Positions 1-11,859 are shown, counted from the first letter of the stretch. The stretch: DNA of 64,000 nt from Apis mellifera (GCF_003254395.2 NC_037647.1:8984550-9048549); one strand, 5' to 3'. Notes: generated from the sequence alone by a model not told the origin. Made by a program: numbers and translations.

Positions 1-204
1 TTTCCCTCCCAAGCGGCGCCCGGTAAATACACCGCATTCTTTTCCCGTCTCGTCACACCAAGTGCGTGCACTTGACTCCCATTTCGCTCCCTTTCCTTTC
101 GCGGATACGATCTTATTCCTCTCGTCTAATTTCGGTCATATCCGATCGATACTCCCGATACGGCCAGGCTTCGTGCTTCTACCATCATCGTGGTTCGAGA
201 GGAT

Positions 205-219
205 AGAGAGAGAGAGAGA
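205..219. repeat. (GA)n microsatellite
   Basis: An uninterrupted alternating GA run of 15 bases. It is the first of many GA/CT tracts in the window. Confidence 0.9.
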
Positions 220-1600
220 ATCGATCAAGGCCGTTGGAACAAGCGCGTTTCTTCCTCTTCCTCCCGCTTAAGGAAAACGATCTCTCTGTACCGCGTTTCT
301 CGATATTTTCCACTCGATACTCGGATTCGAGCTTGCCCCCTTTGTTCCTCCTCTTTCGGCTCGAGCACGGCGCAAGGTGGTGCCGTACGATTAAGGAGAG
401 GAGGACAGGAGTATATCCCGGGGGAATCCGGGAGAATGGATTAATAATAATAATGGCCGGCGTGCTTTCGACTGGGAGGCCGCGTATGCAGCCGGTGGAT
501 CGACCAACAACCCCTAAGTATACACACGCGCCACGCTACCTCATCCCTGTTGGAATGATCTTCTCGTCCTCCAACCCTCTCTCCAGTTGACATAACGAGG
601 ATCCTCGAACAAACGGAACAAACGATCCCGTGATTTTCTCTCGTTTTCCCGCTCGCTCCGTGTCTCCTTTCGCGCCACGGAGAATATCAATCCCTCTCTT
701 CCTCTCTCCTCCCTCGTTTTCTCCGCGGCTTGGAACTTGATTTCCGCGACTTCGTTCGCCATCGGTTGGATAAAATGGGATACGATTTCTCGAGGCTCTC
801 TTTATTTGTGTACACCTTTATCCGTTTTAGGGGGTGAAACAGGGCGAGGATGGAACAATGGCCATCACCGTCGGTTACGGTTATGATCGATACGGAATAG
901 TTGGGAAAGGGGGAAGGGGAGGGGGAGAAGAGAAGAAAGAAGAATCGGCGAAAAGCGAGAGATTTTTCGTAGAGACGGGCGTTAATTCGGCCGAGAGGGA
1001 GAAATGTCGGGGAATGAACGTTGAATGGAAGGTAGCGGGCAAATCGTTGCGCGTTTCAATCAACAAACCTTGCATGGTAATGTATTCGCGGCCGAGCCGA
1101 TAAAACGCGCCGAGTCCACGCGCCTCCCTCCCCCCTCCCACCTCGATCCGTTCCCATTCCATTCGTTCCCGGCCGGAACAGTGAATGCTCCTGATGACCT
1201 CGCATCAACTGTATAATTTAATCACGAAATCGCAATATGACGAACCTTTTTTCTCTCTCTCTTCCTCCCTCTCCTTCCCTCCCTCGCCGAACACCCATCG
1301 ATTCATCCCGATATATACCCTAGAGCTGTTTTTTTCCGTAATGAGTGTTTTTAATTGGCCACGCTCGCCCGCCGTGACCCGTCGATGGAAAAAAAAAAAA
1401 AAAAGAACCGATCGATTATTTTCCAGTTTGCAGTTTCGGGTCAAACCTTGCACCCCCGTTCTCGCCGTTTCCACGCGGGAAAATCGTTTCGATTTCGATC
1501 TGGGAACGATTACGATCCGGGGATAAAACGAACGACGGTTGAAAATCGTCGAGTGGAAGGCTCGGCTAGCCTGGAAGCCGGAATCGAAGAGAGCGAGCAA

Positions 1601-1632
1601 GAGAGAGAGAGAGAGCGAGAGAGAGAGAGAGG
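1601..1632. repeat. (GA)n microsatellite
   Basis: GA dinucleotide repeat with a single C interruption, inside a longer purine-rich stretch. It reads as Glu-Arg repeats in one frame, which explains the apparent ORF there. Confidence 0.9.
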
Positions 1633-1746
1633 GGATCGTGTCCGGCGTGGCACGACGATCACAATAACGCCAGGACACGCTCGATCGAGCCTCTCTCGCA
1701 TCGGGTGGGGTCCTCCATCGCGCTTTACGGAGGCCAGCATCGATGG

Positions 1747-1777
1747 ACGTGTGTGCGTGCGCGTGTGTGCGCGCGCG
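1747..1777. repeat. Alternating purine-pyrimidine block (GT/GC)
   Basis: Thirty-one consecutive bases alternate purine and pyrimidine without a break, mixing GT and GC steps. Such tracts can adopt Z-DNA under negative supercoiling. That is a property of the class and has not been shown here. Confidence 0.85.
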
Positions 1778-1848
1778 ATACAGAAGCCTCGTAGGAGGCG
1801 AGCGGGTATTTACTAAATTACGTCCGGTGGGGAAGCGTACGGGCTACC

Positions 1849-1871
1849 GACGACGACGACGACGACGACGA
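1849..1871. repeat. (CGA)n trinucleotide repeat
   Basis: Between seven and eight copies of CGA/GAC, translated as an Arg run on the plus strand. Confidence 0.9.
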
Positions 1872-2301
1872 AATACGCGGCTGTTCCGCTCGAACGGAAC
1901 GCTCCTCCTCTTCGAGATCTCGCGCGCGTCCGCCTCGTCGCGCTCTGAATGTTGATCGGCCGCCGTCACGGGGCGGTAATCTCGTTCCGTGCGATCCCGT
2001 CCCGTGAACGAAAGTGTTTTTTCCCTCCCCCTCCCGCCGCCTCCCCCTCTTTCCTTCGTCCCCCCCTCCGCCTCGCTTAAAGTTAAATTACTACTTGGGT
2101 ATAAAAGATATTGTATGTAATGGACCCGGCGAGTCGTCGATGGCAATAACGGAAATAGAGTCGTCTCGGAGAACCAATTGGTTTCCCTCGTCGCGTGGCC
2201 TCCGCGAATCGGATAGCACATCGCCTCGACCAATATCTCGCCGAGTTTATGACACCTTTACGACAAGCGGTAAACTCATAAAGCCCCGTAGGTAGGTAGA
2301 T

Positions 2302-2320
2302 CCCTCTCCCCGGGAGAGGG
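2302..2320. repeat. Perfect 9-bp inverted repeat with 1-nt centre
   Basis: CCCTCTCCC and GGGAGAGGG flank a single C, and a G run continues to about 2327. It is partly explained by the local polypyrimidine and polypurine composition. Confidence 0.75.
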
Positions 2321-3473
2321 GGGGGGGCGCGAGGAGGAGATTTCTAACGCGTCGCGTGCGGTGAATACTATCGGGGAATAGCCTCGTAATGTGCCGCCGG
2401 TAAGCGGATTTAAATCTATGAAACACCTGCCGCTTGTTACAAAGTCCCGTGCAAAACCGCCTCCATCGCGTCCCCCCCCCCCAACTTTGCTCTTTATGCT
2501 CTCTTTGCGGCCCGTCTTGATAAGCCAACGGATAAACCGGGCCCGCGCGACAGAAAAGAAAAAGTTTTATCGAGTTGCAACTCGAATAGGAATTTTCCCT
2601 CCCCCTCCCGCGTCTCTTCTCCCTCTTCGAGGAAACGTGGATCGAGACGCGGATCCACTCGGACGATGGCGTCCACGATTCCGTTGCTCGATTCGTCGCC
2701 GATCATCTCAAAGTGTCGCTCATCCTTCTCTCCGATATTCTCCGCGCCGAATCGAGATCCTTTCCTTCTCTCGCGGGAGAAGATTTTTCGTGGCGTGGAA
2801 AAGGAAGGCGGAGGATGCATCGATCGGGCGACGATAAAAGCGACGATGCAAGCCCGATAACCGGGTTGCCTTTTGCGAGGCGCGCAACTTTCCGATACAA
2901 CGCGAAAACGGGCTCGATCTCGGTCGATTCAACGACGTCGTAATCCTTCCGTCACGTCTCTCGTAACGGAAAGCGTTCGGCCAGGAATCCACGCGAACTC
3001 TGACCCTCCGTTTCCTCGAATCGGAGCGCGAAAGCAATTTGGCGGAAGTTGGCGGCAGTCTGTTGCGCGGCGGGACAAATTAAATCGTTACGCGGCGGGA
3101 TCGTAATTGCGATCCGAGCGGCCGCCACGCACCCTCTACACACCGCGAGCGAGCGTTCAAACGTGGATCGAACCGCACCCTTGTATCATTTATCCGGACG
3201 GTTTCTCGCGATCATCGTCCGGCGAAATTAACGCCGATCGACCTCGTTAATTAGTCATCGCTCCACCGAAATTATCGATTTGCCCCCGTTTATTGCGCCG
3301 CAACGATCGCATCCTCGCCCGATCCACGCGCGTCTCTGAATAATGGATAAAACCGTCCCTCCCTCATCGCTATCGTAAAATCCTTGCGGTTTTATTTACT
3401 CCTCCGAGGGTAACTCGGCTCGATCGACGGCGACCGTTGGAAAGGCGAGGCCGATTATTGTTCGCGAAAACGG

Positions 3474-3589
3474 GGCAGGTGTGCTAAATTCCCCGTTTAA
3501 TCGAGCCTCGCGATTCCGTGGCGTGGAATCACTTAGTTTTCAACGGTTGCCTTTAATTAAAATATCCTTAAAGTAGCCGCACACCTGCC
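3474..3589. promoter_or_regulatory. Inverted pair of identical E-box elements
   Basis: GGCAGGTGTGC at 3474-3484 is the exact reverse complement of GCACACCTGCC at 3579-3589, an 11-bp match about 95 bp apart. Each contains the E-box CAGGTG/CACCTG, the core bound by Snail/Scratch zinc fingers and by Daughterless-proneural bHLH dimers in insects. The first copy also sits in the loop of a second inverted repeat, AAACGGGG (3468-3475) against CCCCGTTT (3491-3498). A regulatory role is inferred from motif and symmetry only. Confidence 0.35.
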
Positions 3590-5635
3590 GAGAAAGTCAC
3601 GCGATCGTCGGCGCTGTGAAAGTGGCCCGAAAGAGGAAAAGAGCCTCGCTCGATCCTCCCTCGATCTCTGTTCCTACGCTCTCTCGGTCTCTCAGAAAGA
3701 GAGAGAGAGGGAAAGAGAAAGAGATGGATGGATGGATGATGGCGCGTACTCTCACCGTAAATATTCGTGCCGACCGCACGAACACCGCCGATGCTTATTT
3801 ATCGCCGATATATTATAAAGCGCGCGCCTAGAATAGGATTATCGAGGTAAAGTGGGTCGGCCTCCGTCATTCCTATTATCGCTTGGTGCCGTGGATTTTC
3901 CACGTTGCGCGAGATTCATTCTTGGCTGGATTTGCCTCGCGATTTCTGGAACGCGCGACGCAACGCCGAAGAGGGGAAGGCGGTTGTGGGGAGGGAGAGG
4001 GGAAGGGGAACGTAATTTACAAGCTTCTCGATCCGCGGGAAGAAGGAGCGTTAAAGGAGGAGCGTGTAGGATCCGTTACCGATAAATCTCCTTGTTGTCC
4101 TCGCGGCGAGTTTTCGAATGACAGGGTCGACGTCGAAAGGATGGACGCCGTTGGCTCCCCTTGGAACGGTCGTTTCCCTCTTTCCATTCATTTCTTTTGC
4201 CTCTTTCCGAATTCTTTCCCTCCTTTTCGCATCGCGTATATACACGGAATATGGAATACGATGTCCTTCTTCGGTCAGCCAGGAAATTGATGGATTCCCC
4301 TCTCTCGAACGTATCGAACGTATCCCTTCCTTTTTTCCTTTTTTCCATCCTCGATATTAGCCGAATAATTTATATTGTTAAATTAATGTACAACGCTGCG
4401 CGTTGCACCACACACACGCGAATATTCTAGAGATTTGTTGTAATCCGGTTGATGAATTTCATCTCTGGTTAATGTATATCAATATTACACGTTGTGTATA
4501 GCATATAGAACGGACAACGATGGTGGGCAATCCGTTAATTACTAAATGATAGGTTATTGCGTATTATTATTATCGCCAGGGTTATATTATTGGCGCGAAT
4601 TTCGTCGAAAATTTTTCCTCCCTCCACGTATCCGCGCAAAGGGATCCACCACCCGCGCTCCCCAGCTCCTCCCGATACGCACTTAATTTTGAATTCTATC
4701 GGAATCCGTCCATGTTGGGAGAGGATATAATCCTTCGTAATATCTTAGGAAGCATTACGTACCGCGAGGCATCTCTTGGCCGATCACCGAGTATCGGAAC
4801 CAATTTTATTACCGGGAAAAAATCACGTTGGACATTCTCCTCGAGAGATCGATGGAATCGTATATATCCCTCCGATGCAATAAAGTTGGCGTAATAATTT
4901 TCAAAGCCTTTAGGAGAGGAAGAAGCACGGCTTAAATGCAGAAATATCCATTCTCCGCGTGGCCGAGAGGGGCCCGCCTTTCTTATTAACGTGGATCTGA
5001 AATTCATATTAGCGTGAGGCCGATTTACATCTTTTACACAGACGATGCAAAGTTTCGCCTAAATAGCGCAAGAACGAACCTCTCTCCTTTCCTTCTCTCC
5101 CCCCCTTCGTCCTCGTTCCTTTTAGAAAAAAGGAAGGACGAGAAAATTTCGCTCTCTCTTCGCGGATCTCTCCTGCCTTCTGAGAGAAAGAGATTTCGAT
5201 TATTCGTATCCGCGAAATACGGAGAGAGGACTACTTCGCGCGACGGCCGGGATTCCCCTTAACGAAAGAAGGACGAGGAAAGAAACGTTGGTTGGCTCCA
5301 GGATTCCGTTGGTCCGTTCGGGCTGGCGCCGTTCCAAGAAACTAAATCGCGCCGGGATTGATTTATGACCGACTGGAACTTTTTACCCTGGACGAGAAGG
5401 GGGAGGGAGTGGGCCTAGCGGCGGAGGAGGGAAGTTGCGGCCGCGCCGCTTATCGCGATCGGCTTGATTTATTCCGTTTCAAACGTTCCGCCCGCCCGAA
5501 AATAATATAATCGATCGCGGAAACAAAACATAACGTAAAGACCGATCCGGCGCAATTAATACGCGACGCCCGGCAATGCGTCATCGTAATCGGATCGCCC
5601 GTTATTCTCCACCCTTTTGTCATCCTCCAATACCC

Positions 5636-5639
5636 TATA

Positions 5640-5690
<51 letters not shown>
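5636..5690. repeat. (AT)n microsatellite
   Basis: About 55 bases of alternating AT with one extra T near 5647. It is one of the two longest AT tracts in the window, the other being at 25922-25967. Confidence 0.95.
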
Positions 5691-5691
<1 letters not shown>

Positions 5692-7246
5692 GTTTGAAAA
5701 TCTGCGATGATCCTCTTGATTGTTTGACAAGGTGTTCAACAGCGTGTATCGTACTTGGAATCAATCAAGTTTTCATCGAATGGAGATACTCTACTACACA
5801 AAATGTAGATAGATTCGTTGCAACGAAGCGTCTGAGGAGAAGTGAGAGGAGAGGAAGGACGAAATCTTGTCGCGATATCTCGCGCGGAAACTCGGGGAGG
5901 GAGCGTTAATTAAAATTCGGGGGGAGGGGGAAGGTTGGCATTGGAGAGAGGCGGGGATAAAAGGGGGAACGGTTGGAAATTGTATTCGAATAAATGTCCC
6001 ATCACCCTTGCCCCCCTCTCCCGGGGAAGAGGAGATAGGATGCCACGTGCATTCCTCGCCATTCCTCGTCCGATCGATCTTCCGCGGCGCACACCAGCCA
6101 ACTCGTAGCTCGTGCACACGCTCTTCTTCAACGAGATCATTTGTAACCCATCGCCGAGGAACCGTCCCAATAGTTTCTCTGACTGGCACCCACCGCCAGT
6201 TTCGCTTCATTTGGATGAGATGAGACCGGCATCTGGGACGAGAGGCGAAGCCGCCTCTCTCTGTCTCTCTCTTTCTCTCTCTCGGTCTGCCAGATTTGGG
6301 TCAGATTGCGGAATAAAACGAGCGCGCGTGTTGCACAGCGTGATATGAGAACGTGCGCGCAACCGACGACTCAACCGATGCGTCACTCGGAAATATCGTG
6401 AAAAATAATCGGTCGTTAATTCGTCCCGAGGCATCCTCCTCCTTCTTCTCTTCGAACAAATGCGCGAAACGCATTCGTATTTCGTATTTCCGTCCCTGTT
6501 CCCTCCCCTCCCCGTTTCCCTTTTTGTTCGAAATCGGAGAATTTCGCCTATAAATAACGCCTTTCGTATTTATCGGGGAACTTTCATAGCCTCGCAAATC
6601 GTTCAGACCCTTTGACCCAGCCTGCACACAGACGCACCAATTTTCCCGTTTCGATTAAACGCGGCGGGGATTATTTTTAGCGCGCGTGGAAGATACGATC
6701 GAGATGCCTCGCGTGGCCGAACGGAACGCGTACGAATCTTGGAGGGAACTTTGGCGAAAAATTATCATCCCGTCGGATAATTCCATTCCCTTCGGATAAT
6801 TAAATTCTCCGAGAATTCCTTTTTTTTTCTTTTTCCCGAATTCGAATTGGATAGAAAGAAATTTCCCGCTCACAGACCAGGACCAATCTTTAATCGGGAA
6901 AGGAAACAAAAATCTCTGTGTGATTGTCACCGCGCTTTTTCCGTCCAAATGGAAATCTTTTCAACTCGGCGTATTTTCATCCTCCTCCTCCTCCTCCCCT
7001 CAAACTCGACTCAAAATTCGATTTCGCGTCACCGGCGTTGGACGTTAATGGCGAAGCGGGATGAGAGAAGCATCGTCCCCGACGTGTGTTCCCGTTTCGC
7101 GTTCCTCCCCGCGAGAGGAGGATGCTTCGAGAGGATCGAAGCGAAATTTGTCCGGGAGAGGGGGAACGTTTACGCGAGAAGATTTAGAGTTTACGCGGGG
7201 GGAGGGAGGGGGCGTTATTTCTACGGGCCGATATTTCCACGGCGAA

Positions 7247-7257
7247 AGAGAGAGGGA

Positions 7258-7289
<32 letters not shown>
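7247..7289. repeat. (GA)n microsatellite
   Basis: Forty-three bases of GA with a few GGGA interruptions. It reads as Glu-Arg repeats in two frames on the plus strand and Ser-Leu on the minus strand. Confidence 0.95.
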
Positions 7290-8756
7290 AGCGCGGCGTG
7301 ACTTATGGCGCGCGGCGAGCAGCCCGAGCGAAAATAGCTTTTGACAGCGGCGTGTAACAATCACAATAAATCTCGCTTCATCGCTGGCACAACGCGGCGT
7401 GCTTCCATAATCTCGGCCGCCGCGCGGTGATTGTCGCGCGGGAATCGGCCCTCCGACAACCTCCCCCTCGTTTTCACCCTCCTTTTCCTTCCGCAAGGCA
7501 AGTCGAGGGAATCGGTCATGGCGTTCGCCTTGAACGGTCATGGATTAGTTTCTGCATCCCGCTCGAATCCTATTTCGAGCTCGTTCGGTATCACCCTCCC
7601 TCCCTCTCGCCTCTCGCGAGCCAACGTTTGCCAAGGGACGTCCAATCTAGACCACGGTTAGATTTAACCGTGCGCGACATTTCATCGCGCGTTCTTTTTT
7701 TCTTTTTTTGAAATACGCTTGGATCGATCGATCGATCGAGGAATAAACGTAAAATGAATCTCTCTCTCTCCTTTCTTTGTTCGTTTCTATAGTTCCTAAT
7801 TGTACGCGAAAATTTTTACAATTTTTGTTCTCTTTCCCTTATCTTTTCTCTTTTTAAGCACAAGTCTTCGCTTATTCGACGGAAAGATAGATATTTACAT
7901 CAACCAGATACGGGAGAAATCTTCATGAGGAGAGGGAGGGGGGAGATTGAACAAGAGGAGAAACCGCGTTTCTCGATAAAGTTGAATGCACATCTCCGTC
8001 ATTGTTGGCGCGCATACTTCTCTCCCCCCGCCGTTCTCCCGTATTTAAACATCGCAGTTATTTCCCCGTAATTATTTTTCCCCGGCACAATACGGAAGCG
8101 GAACGAAGGTCTAACGAAATCGCGAGATTTCTCTTCTTTTCCTGTCCCATTCTCCTTTTCCCCCTCTTTTCTCTTTTTATCAATCCTTGCTCGCGCACAC
8201 CGAGCCGCGCTCTTTTACAATTTTTCGACTCTCTCGCCGCCCTCGCGTTTTCCGCATTGTACGCCCCCTCGTGTTTGTTTTTAAACGGTTCTCGCAGCGA
8301 ACCACGGGCAAGGATTATTTGATCCTATTATATTCGTTAACAAAGTTGCGGGGAACAACGAGTGCCAGCCCACGGTTTTAAACTTCGCTTCGCGACAACA
8401 CGGCTCGCGTGGAAGAGAAAAAAAAAGAGTGAGAGAGGAGAGGAGAGGAGGGTAGGCAAATATCGAACGAGGGACGTCGATTCGCGCCTCGAATTCCGCG
8501 CTCTACGTGACCGGGAAAAATTAGAACGGGCGCGAAGACGAAACCCGACGCTTTTTCCACGATTTCTTCTCCCCGGCCTCCTATCCCTCCTACCCCTCCT
8601 AGGACGTTTAATTTACTCGAAAGCCGACCCACCATCGCCACCTACGCGCTCGTCAGCGTCGTATAAGGGTCGCGAACGAGAACCGGTGGCCGGACGAGAA
8701 AGCAAATATTTATCCATCTTGTTAATTTCGATATTCCTGTAGTAGTATATGCGTGT

Positions 8757-8782
8757 ATGCGTGTGTGTGTGTGTGTATATAT
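8757..8782. repeat. (TG)n/(TA)n microsatellite
   Basis: A TG run that passes into TATATA, embedded in an AT-rich patch. Confidence 0.9.
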
Positions 8783-9451
8783 TGATGGAAAAGCGTCTCG
8801 AGACGAGCACAACTTACCGTGGAATAATCGAAAGAATAGAGGGCGAATAATATCGGGATACGTTCGTCCCCGTTTTCGTCCCCTTTTCTCTTTTATCCAT
8901 TGGACGGGGTTTCCTCTGAAAACACTCAACGCTCAAAATGGAAACTTACGGGGGCGGAGAGTAACGTATTACCGCATTAAATACACGGTAGTAGCAGACC
9001 TCTCCCTCCCGGTTTGTGGCGCGGGAACGACCTACCCTCCCCCTCCCCCCCCTCTCTTCTCGACCGTTTCGTGCCACGAAACACCACGACCCCATTGTAC
9101 AGGGTCCCTTTGGGGGAAGGTTTCGGACATGGTTCGTGATTGAATTTCAACCCCTGGCGGAGGACGAAGTGCAAAAAGCGAGTGCGGAAACCGCGCGCGT
9201 CCACGTCCACGGTTACTCTCTGAATTACTGATGGATTAACGAGCGGCCGTTTAATCGCGTCGAAGGAATCGATCCTATCGCCTGTAATCGCGAATCGCCC
9301 TCGTAAATTTCCAATTTACGGGAAATAGAGAAAAAGGAGGAGAGAGAAGAAGGAAAAAAGCTGGTCGAACGGTGATTCAACGGGGAGAGGATGATAAAAC
9401 GAAATGCGAAGTGAGGAATTACGCGTACGTCACTTATTACTCGAAAAGTTG

Positions 9452-9472
9452 GAGAGAGAGAGAGAGAGAGAG
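9452..9472. repeat. (GA)n microsatellite
   Basis: About ten uninterrupted GA units. Confidence 0.9.
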
Positions 9473-10056
9473 ACAGACGACTTTCGTCGGCCAACGAAAA
9501 AGTCGTTACAACTCCTTTCGATAAACTCTGTTTAACTCCGTTCCGATTAATTACGACCCACTTTGAGAATCGTTTTCGAACCCGTGATCTCGCGTGACCT
9601 CTTCCTTCCCGCGAGAAGATTTTATCGAAGCCGAAAGGGAGAGAAAGAGAGGGAGAATAGAAGGGATAATTTTTTGGAACGGACGAGGGTCTTGAGGATA
9701 ATCGGCCCGATTTTATACATATTTAAATAATCGGGCAAGGGGGTGCCGTTACGTTTCAATTTACGGCCGCGGTTCGCGGTGAATTTTCGAACCGCATCGC
9801 GACTTCGCCCTCCTCCTCCCTCTATCCGTATCGATCGACCATCTCGCGATTTCACTCACTTGAACCTGCCATTTTTTTCCAATCCTCGATTCGATCCTTA
9901 TCGAGAAATATCATAATCATTTTCCAAATGTATCTCTCTCCTGTATTTCGAGACGAGGGAGAAACGATTATACAACGATAACCAGTTCGTAACCAGTTTG
10001 AGAATCTGAGGAGAGGAGAGGGCGTCTGTTGCTCCAACGATCGAAACGTGTAAATG

Positions 10057-10108
10057 AACCGGTTGAAACCGCATCACCTTCCTGTGGAGGAAGATGGTTC
10101 CGCCGGTT
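10057..10108. promoter_or_regulatory. Grainyhead-type site within a hairpin
   Basis: AACCGGTT at 10057-10064 matches the palindromic consensus of Grainyhead/CP2 proteins. The AACCGG arm can pair with CCGGTT at 10103-10108, enclosing a second stem in which CTTCCT (10078-10083) pairs with AGGAAG (10088-10093) around a GTGG loop. A six-base bulge on the left arm makes a functional RNA less likely than a DNA site. Function is inferred. Confidence 0.3.
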
Positions 10109-10797
10109 ATTAAGCGATCCTAAATAGCGGAGGGAGAAGCGATTGTTAATCGCGGCCTCCTTGTCTTGCCCCAACTTCCGCCTATATTTCCTCGCCCCCG
10201 AAACGCGATTCACTCGGACTAACCGTCGTAATTAGGACGATCCTCCTCCTCCTCTTTCCTCTTCCCTCTTCTCGTCGTGGCTGAATTATTTCGAACGATG
10301 CACGACTGTGACTGTGACCCAGCGATCGAATCCGGCGCGAACATTGGATGAAAATAGATTACCGAAACGATACCGCTCGTTCACTGAAAACGACAGTTCG
10401 CTCGCAAATATACGAAGGTTCGGCGTCGGGGCGAGTATAACGGATCGTAAATAGTAATTAGCAACTGGTGTCGGCCCGCGCGAAACGGGTGCTCGATCAA
10501 TTTATCGGAATCAATTATCGGTCGGTTACGATGTGCACGCGAGAGGAAGGGACGTACGTGGGTGTATCGTGGATCGTGGAAAATAATAATAAAAAAAAAA
10601 AGAGGAAAAAAAATACGCGACAGAGAGAGAGGGAGAGAAAGGGAGAGGGATGAGAGATTGGATGTCGTGTACGGTGTCAAAGCCGAAGATGATCTGGCCT
10701 GAATTCCTGGTGTCGTTCCATCGATATCCGCGCCGCTTGGGCGTCGATTAATCGGTCACAGGGAATTACACAAAGGGATGATTTATCGCGCCAGCAC

Positions 10798-10827
10798 CCT
10801 CTCTCTGTCTCTCTCTCTCTCTCTCTG
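10798..10827. repeat. (CT)n microsatellite
   Basis: CT repeat of about 28 bases with one GT interruption. Confidence 0.9.
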
Positions 10828-11135
10828 GGAAGCGGGAAATGGGCCGAATGAAGGAAGGGAGGAAGCTACGCCTCGATGAAATACGGCGAGGGCAAACGTT
10901 TCCTCGCGCGGACCGAATTATTTATGCAACGTCGAGCCTTTCCCCTCTCTTCTCCCTTTTTTCGCGCAATAATTGCCGCGATAACGTCGCGTCAGTCTGG
11001 ATCCCCCCTCTGCTCTTCGTGTTAGGGAAAAAAGCGATGGTGAGATCGTATAATAGCCAGGTTGCAAAAGTTGAAGCGAAATAAATACGTCGAAAAGTTG
11101 GATCTTTCCTATCTCTCTCTCTCTCTTCCCTCCGA

Positions 11136-11157
11136 CGTTACAACCGGTTGTGTAACG
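11136..11157. promoter_or_regulatory. Grainyhead-type palindrome
   Basis: ACAACCGGTTGT (11140-11151) is a perfect 12-bp palindrome centred on AACCGGTT. The symmetry extends outward as CGTT against AACG with a two-base bulge on the right. It is the second perfect AACCGGTT within about 1.1 kb of the one at 10057. A third lies at 51212-51219. Binding is inferred from consensus alone. Confidence 0.35.
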
Positions 11158-11174
11158 AAGTGGAGGTTCGTCGG

Positions 11175-11681
11175 ATGGGCGACCGTTGGTTGGTAACCCG
11201 ATTAATTAGATTGAATCCGAAACTGACGAACACCATCGCGTGTCGCTACGAGATAGCACGCTCGCACGATCCTAATTCGAGTTTTCCACCCTCGACCCTC
11301 GGCCCCCTCCCCACGTTTCGCCCTTCGAAAAGCCGCCTTGTCCTCGTCCTCGTCCCGTACCAACCTCCCCTTGTTAACCTCCACGGGCTTAATAAGCGTA
11401 ATGGAATCACCGGCATACAAATCGATCCCCGACACGCGGATAGGCGCGAAAAAATGGAAAGCGGAAGCGGAGGACTGCTGCTAGCCTCGCCTCGATTCCG
11501 ATCGAATCGACTGCAATCCCTCAACGCGGGATTCAGTACGTTGAACCTGAACGTTGCGTGCTCGGTCGAGGCTTCTCTCGAGGAATCGAAAGGAAACGAT
11601 CCAGGTGAAGAGATCAGATTATCGAAAATATCTTCGTTGGATCGAATCGTTTCTTTCGTCGTTCATCGTTGGAACGAGTGA
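11175..11681 (+). CDS. Unrecognised open reading frame, doubtful
   Basis: A 168-codon frame from an ATG at 11175 to a stop at 11679-11681. Unlike most open frames here it contains no microsatellite and has an ordinary amino-acid mix: a Pro/Ser-rich part around residues 40-65, a hydrophobic Leu-Val patch near residues 57-62, and a more acidic C-terminal third. I recognise no domain, signal peptide or membrane segment. Two antisense frames overlap its first half, as expected where CpG-rich DNA lacks stops on both strands. There is no splice context that singles it out, and a Grainyhead-type palindrome lies just upstream. It could be a chance ORF or part of an unannotated transcript, and chance is the more likely. 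Confidence 0.1.
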   Translation: MGDRWLVTRLIRLNPKLTNTIACRYEIARSHDPNSSFPPSTLGPLPTFRPSKSRLVLVLVPYQPPLVNLHGLNKRNGITGIQIDPRHADRREKMESGSGGLLLASPRFRSNRLQSLNAGFSTLNLNVACSVEASLEESKGNDPGEEIRLSKISSLDRIVSFVVHRWNE

Positions 11682-11834
11682 GAAATGAGAAGAAAGGAGT
11701 TTGATCCCTACTTTGTTTCGCAAAGAAGTATAGGTGGGAGGGATATAGACGAGGGTAAACAACGGTGGAGCGCGTAATAGAGCACGGTTGTAAACTAGGA
11801 GAATAGGGGACGATGGCTCTCTTAAATCATCTTC

Positions 11835-11855
11835 ACCGGATTCCTCGAATCCGGT
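11835..11855. repeat. Perfect 9-bp inverted repeat, 3-nt centre
   Basis: ACCGGATTC and GAATCCGGT flank CTC. The arms are not simple-sequence DNA. Each contains CCGGAT, which resembles an ETS-type core on one strand. No function is assigned. Confidence 0.7.
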
Positions 11856-11859
11856 AACA

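Larger units (their letters stand above)
1..5630. other. Gene-less GC-rich stretch
   Basis: No coding region is supported here. All open frames are short, overlap on several frames and show no recognisable domain. The stretch holds a GA tract at 205-219, a 16-base A run at 1389-1404, a purine-rich GA block at 1601-1632, a purine-pyrimidine alternating block at 1747-1777, a CGA trinucleotide repeat at 1849-1871, a 19-bp palindrome at 2302-2320 followed by a G run, and paired E-boxes near 3.5 kb. A tandem nonamer CGAACGTAT lies at 4306-4323. An AT-rich pocket lies at about 4360-4610. Confidence 0.6.
5691..10050. other. Gene-less stretch with GA/CT tracts
   Basis: No supported gene. The stretch contains a GA tract at 7247-7289, four GATC units in tandem at about 7721-7740, a TG repeat at 8757-8782 and a GA tract at 9452-9472. 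A frame at 6949-7344 begins with a hydrophobic Leu run, but that run is a CTC repeat and the frame ends in a GA microsatellite, so it is not called as a gene. Confidence 0.6.

Noticed and set aside
6949..7344. Frame starting with a signal-like Leu run
   Set aside because: The Leu run is a short CTC repeat and the C-terminal part is the GA microsatellite at 7247-7289.
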